Assembly: GCA_000226015.1 (NCBI GenBank) | Contig: JH153235.1 | Coordinates: 12,909 to 35,693, forward strand | Length of the DNA stretch: 22,785 bases | Direction of reading: 5' to 3' | DNA from: Mnemiopsis leidyi | Lineage: Eukaryota; Ctenophora; Tentaculata; Lobata; Bolinopsidae | Part shown: positions 12,501-18,500 of the stretch, piece by piece | Layout: each line of letters starts with the position of its first letter | Position numbering within the stretch: position 1 is the first letter of the stretch | Notes under the pieces: generated by a model | The model's input: the letters and a program-made list of their open reading frames with translations, nothing else | The model's database searches: none | Told to the model about the DNA's origin: nothing | Position numbers and translations under genes: made by a program

Positions 12501-15500
12501 GTCTAAAAAATTTAAGGAAGAATTTCTAGAAAAATTTCGAAAGAATTTCAGGAAAACCTCATTTACAATTTTGAATTTACAGATGGTTAATTTTAAACCT
12601 CTAGTTGTATGTAGCTGCCTTCGTTTGGGTGCCAGTTGTAGAATAAGCGTATTCCTGTGTTAAGATGTCCTGGTATTGAGAACAACGTATACTTCACTGT
12701 TTCTGTACTGGGTTAGGTTGTGATAAGGGGGTACATGTTTAGATCAGAGTAGACTATGAGTAGATACAATCTATTATTCGTTTGTCAGTGGGTAGTACTG
12801 TTAATATTTAAACAGTCATAGTTTAGATTCTGTTTTATAAGCTCGAATTCAACATTTGATAGCGATGCTTATTTACTTACTGATTTTCTGGAATGTAGGG
12901 TTTGAAACTGACCAGCATCATACTGTCGTTTCTCCTGCTCCATTTATGTGATAACTTCACCCGGGCTCCCTCCTCGAAATTGTACACCAAACCTAAGTCC
13001 CTTGATTAGTGGTTTCAGACGTTTATTTATTTAAACTTTACTTATATGAAAATAACAGTTTCTCTCGTTTACTTTGATAGCTAAGTATCTAATAAACTGG
13101 TTCTCCCGTGCACGTGTTTAAAGTATCGTTCTAATGTTCTTTCTACTTAAACAATAAGCGGTGCAGCTAGAGGCCTCTTACACTAAGAGAGCCACTGCAG
13201 CATGCACACTCTTAACGAGCTTCCCTCAGTTACGCGAAAAGTTAATTGGGTCACGTGACCAGTTGATTTTGTCAGCTGGTCACGTGATTAATGATGTCAC
13301 ATAATTCGATGTGAAACTCACCGCATCTAGGGATCTGAGTGTGACAACTCTCTCTTTCACCCAGACCGTCAGTGTAACACCATGGACCGGCCGAGCTGGA
13401 GTCTGGGTTCCTACAGTACACACAGGATGCTTGGTTTCGGACTGGAATAGAAATTTCTTGCTTGTTAAACAATCTCGTAGTTGTACTGATAAATCTGAGA
13501 TTGAATTGATGTAAGTGTCAATTTTAGGTTTAACATTTACAAACATGGTCGGGGTGTCAACATTTCAGACTCACATTCCGTCTGTTTCCAATCTACACAA
13601 GGTTTTCCCGAGTTAGTGTAGTTCTGATTCCCTGCATACAGCTCTCCCTTGCCCATGTAACATTCCACCTCTGAAATTAGTTATCTTTAACTTTCACAAA
13701 AATCTTATTATTAATAAAAATCAATCTAATCATGAAATCCAAATTATTAATCATTTTGTTGAGACAACGTGAAAATGATGATTAATTGGCTTTATGTTTT
13801 TATAATGTGGTCTGACTGTGACTCTCAAAAAGACGGCCAGCCGACAGTTGCGCCCAGAAGAATCCAACTCCCACGGTTTAACAAGCTGCCCAATCATTAA
13901 AGACACAACACCTACTATAAGATAATCGATAAAAGATAATCATCCAAAGGTCAAGTTATCTCTGCAAGAACTGATGCTCCCTGAAGAAACCTTTACAATG
14001 TAATTTATCACGCGAAATAAAAGAGCTATAAGAAAAAAGCAAGCGGCCGACAAGTTTTTCATATTCAAATCAAGATTGGCACAGTCTCTCACTCTTGCCC
14101 GAGTCCTTGCCCGAGCCCTGATGCGAAGGGCGTTTCGTCTACCGCTGCCTATAATATGTTTTTCCATGGAGATCATTAACTTTCCGAGCTATACTTTTGT
14201 CAAAGTAAGTGCATCTCACGAGCTCATTTTTGAAGGTTTAAATTTAAGCTTAATGTAGAACATTAATAAAATAATCGTTTTGCAATCTCTAAGAGAAATT
14301 TAGTACCTTGGCGATCAGTCGATGAACCAATCCAGTGCAGCTGCCGGGGGCACCTGAACGACTTCAGTTTGAACCAGAGAAACTTCCTGAAGCTGGTTAC
14401 AGTCAAGCAGTAAATGTAAAAGTTGGCAATGATATTGAGCTGAGCCAATGCTGAGGTAATCCTTAATGAGACATAAAAGTTCATCTCCTCGTCTTCAGCT
14501 TGCTTCATGCTTGTCCACGATGTGCATCACCAGAGAGGGCAGCATGGAGAAACACGACAACTGTAAGGACGATGGTGGAAACCCCCTGCCACTTGATCGT
14601 CTCTCCATCCCTCTCACCCGCCCTCTGTGCTCTTGTCAGGATTATCACGGAATACGCGCTAGTGTAAATCACCACTGTAATCAATATTAAGGCACCAATG
14701 TAGCTCAGTTGAAGGTAGTGAAGTTTGCTCCACAGCTCAGAAGAATACATGTACTTACACACTAGCAGTCTTCTGTCAAGTGCGATGTCACCTCTATCCA
14801 CGGTGAACAAAAGGAGTATTGGTATGAAGGATGAAGTCCACGTGAAAGCACAAACTTGATGAGCTTTTCTTTTCGTCATGTCAGCAATTCTCGGTGGATA
14901 TTTCAAAAGGACGAACTTGCTGACAGTCAAAGTGCAGACCAGTGCGTAGCTTTGCAAGTACAGATATGTCGTGGAGTAAACGTTAACGGAGCACAAGAAT
15001 TTACCCAAGATCCATTCCTCGCCGATAATAGGAACGATTCTAAAAAGAAGAGTTCGGACGCAAAGGAGCAGGTTACAAATGGCTATGTGCTGGATAATCA
15101 CCACCAAAAACTCGTGAAGTTGGAACGCCTTGTATCACGCCGAGGCTATCAGAACTGCTGTGTCCCCCATGATAGAGGAAGAGAGAACGATCAGTAGGAA
15201 TGTTATCCAGATATACTTCCATGCAGTGTTAAGCTCGCCGAGGAGAGAAGAGTTGTCCGAGAGGTGGGAAATTTCCATTAGAAAGGAAGAGTTTGTCGGA
15301 GTGGACATGTTGCAGAGCCGGGTTGGCGAGAAGACAAAAAGTGCACAAAAGTTAGGAAGTTCAGAAGAAAGCTCAGGGCTAGGACATCTTTTTGTTCGGC
15401 AGCTTACTTTGAATACTCAAAATCAAATTTGGGTGTAAGTTTGTTGGACGATTGCAATTATTAGACAAATTAACTGAGAGACTTTTTCCTTTGTGTATTT

Positions 15501-18500
15501 CATGTAATGCCAATAGATGTGTAGGCCATCAGTTAGGTAGATTTATTAACGACTTAACTCTGTCCGGCCTGGATAGTAGCTAGGTATAAGGTTATATCCT
15601 CCCGTTATGTGAGTATGCTAAGTTTTTTGAAAAATGTGCGGTTGCAATCATTACAAATAACAGTTACACGTTCAACACTAACACAGACAACGCTAACACT
15701 AAACACACTCAACACTAACACAGTCTACACTAACACAGTTTACACTAACTCAGTCAACAATAACACAGTTTACACTAACATACCGGCTCCATAGTGCGAG
15801 AAGTCTGCTTTGAAGAAGGGTGGATAGTAGCGCAGATAACTGTCTTGTAGCTTTGTCTGTACTGAAACAGCAAACAGTTAAATTAATAATTCGGACTTCC
15901 GAATTATTGAATTTATATTACGATGTACCGAGTGTTTTCAAAGTAGAATTTTTTATAGACTGACCATTTCAGAAGTAGCAATGGAACTTATAGATTTTGT
16001 TTTTACGTTTGTTTCGGCCTTTCAATGAGCCGTATTAGATTAGAAACCTAACAAAGCACCTTAAAGTTACATCAGAGATCTCAGTTCAAAATCAAACAGA
16101 CTAAAAAGCGTCAAAAGCAAACTTGTAAACAAATACACATGTATGTAGGCATGTATACATGTATGTATACAATATACATACTCACCTATCAAAGAGATAA
16201 AAAGTAGAACACATGCCACGACCGTCATGCCTCACTTTATTTTGCAAACTCAAACATGCACCTGTCCTGTAGTAAACTCCGGCAGTACAACAACTTGTCA
16301 GTTTTAATAATCGGATTACGGGCAATATAATTCCGCTCAAATACGATAGTTCAGCTCTATAATCTGATTAGAAAGTCGCATGCTTTGAAATGTGCTTCCG
16401 GTGTCGTTCTATGAGTGTTATTAAAATTGAATGTCGATCAGCTAACGGCATATGAATCATGATTTAGGTATTGGTTAATCAGTGAATATTTTCTGTACTT
16501 CCAATGAAACTTAGATTTGAAGCAAATAGTAGAAGGTAGCAGACCGAATATACGCACTCGCAGGACTAAATTCACCGTCGAAATATGTTCTACTTTACGC
16601 CACACGCCCGTATCAAAATACAGTTATTTTCCTTCATGATAAATTATCAAATATATTCCTTCATGATATCATCAATACGGTGCCAGGTCGTGAATTTTAT
16701 TGAGGTTTGACAACTCAAAGAATTTCATTAGATCTGCATTAAATGAAGCATTAAATGCTATCAATAAACGTTGACGCTATAGACCCCGGAAATTTTACCA
16801 GAGCCAAGAAAACACGTGCTATTAATCGTGAATGACTGACAAGGATTCAGTATTCCTTAGTTCAAGGGGTGTGAACGTACTGAAAAGTCTCTTAGTTCAA
16901 CTGTTAAACTTTCGCGGCTGAACAGTTAACAAATATTATCCTGGCAGCGAATTGTCACACTCGAAGTATTATTCGACAGGGGGTCATGATAACTAAGGTT
17001 GGGAGAGTTAATTAATTAGGCTCTCGTGATCGTGCTTACACAAGAAGCAAAGAAAAGCAATCTAAATTGGACCCTGCATTTGGTCCCTCAACAAAACTTT
17101 CAGATGATTCATGGTCATGTTAATTGTTAAAGACAAATTGACGAAATATAAAGAAAAACGTCTACAGTCTGATTTATCAGTCTGTTTACGTTTTCCTTCA
17201 AATTTATAAGCAAAAACAAAGCGAAATTTTTACACCGACAAGACAAAACGATCGTGCTGCAAAGACGGCATATTATCCTTTCAGTTAAGTTTCTACGTGG
17301 CCAGTTGCCTGCATGTTTTCATATTTATATAAATCAGATAGGTGAACTAATACCGTTAAGTTTTGGAATAATAAGGAATTGTTTAGAGAAAAGAAGGAAA
17401 CGAAGCCGGGAACAAAGGCAGCACTAAACGTAACTATTTGCATATAGGTATCAGTAATTACCCGATAGCAACTCGCAGTCAGTAAATCGCAGTTACTCGC
17501 GAAATTTGAGAAATGTGAAATTGTATGGGAGTTCGGGGTTACTGTACAGCACGTACATACGGCATTACGTACATACGGCGTTACGTACATACGGCATTAC
17601 GTACATACGGCATTACGTACTGCTGAAGTGCTGTTGGAGTAGTTATGTGTTGTGTGGAAGTAGGTCCGGTTGTTGTTACTGTGAGAGTCGGTTTATCATG
17701 CTAATTCCCGGTGTAATTAATAATTATGCTGGTGTAGTTATGCTGGTGTTTAGCGACTATTTGCATTAATTCCAGGAGACCTGCTAGGTGCAATTTATAG
17801 TGCATGTGTTTTGATATACATAATTGATGTGACGTGAATAACAGACAGCAGTCTGTTATTCACGTAAGTAAATCTCAACCGTAATATTGTATGTTCTACA
17901 AATTACAATAACCCCTCTCTGTAATCTCTTAAAGTTTTCTGTCGTTTTTGACAGCAATAGTTCGGGCTCTAATTTAAATACCTAACTACTTGCGTTCTTT
18001 TAGTCTATTCATTAAAATAGAAACAAGTGTACTAGCGGAGCGTAAAACACAAAATGAGCAGCTTCTAAAAACATGATTTAAATCTCAACCCCACAGCAAA
18101 CAAGTCTGTACTTTCAGGTGGACATGTCAGACCCACTTCTTGGTCTGATACCGAGAGTATCTATACAAGATAAGAGCAGCTACTCAGAGTCCCCGACAAA
18201 GGCTTATGACAAGGTACGTGCAGACTACATTAGTTTGTGATTATTCGTGTTTACAGCTTTACATGCACCTTTACATCCTTAGAGTTTTTCAACGTAAACC
18301 GAGATGTGCTTGCTGTGGCAATGTTTTGTAAAGGGGCCTTCAGCAATTGTTCAGAATCCCGAGATAAAACAGAAAAAGAAAAGATCAAAAAGTTTATCAA
18401 TAGTCTTTTAAATTCTAATCCAGTGTTGGGGGCCGTGTTCGGTAAAACTGTACATTTCGTTCAAAAGGACTACAATTACTAACGACAATTCTTCAAATTT

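Larger units (their letters stand above)
2641..18117 (+). other. Giant CLPTM1 intron 8 with nested genes
   Basis: This intron runs from donor TCG|GTAGGT to acceptor TACTTTCAG|GTG, 15,477 bp. The other introns in the window are mostly 100-330 bp, apart from the 2.05 kb intron 9. It contains at least three receptor loci of one membrane superfamily and a spliced kringle gene. Three of the nested loci are antisense to CLPTM1 and two are sense. Confidence 0.9.
15309..18117. other. Gene-free end of the giant intron
   Basis: 2.8 kb without a supported exon. It contains minisatellites near 15673-15781 and 17551-17620, an alternating ATGTATAC-rich patch near 16136-16185, and a perfect hairpin at 17832-17865. 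Confidence 0.6.

Noticed and set aside
12892..13008. Plus-strand signal-peptide-like frame LKLTSIILSFLLLHLCDNFT
   Set aside because: It has no ATG and is antisense to a phase-compatible minus-strand exon of the kringle gene with an ideal donor.
14856..15438. Plus-strand frames of about 100 codons
   Set aside because: They are antisense to the minus-strand GPCR pseudogene, whose transmembrane pattern is clear.
15609..15794. Frame encoding TNTVYTN repeats
   Set aside because: It arises from the minisatellite, with no protein-like flanks.
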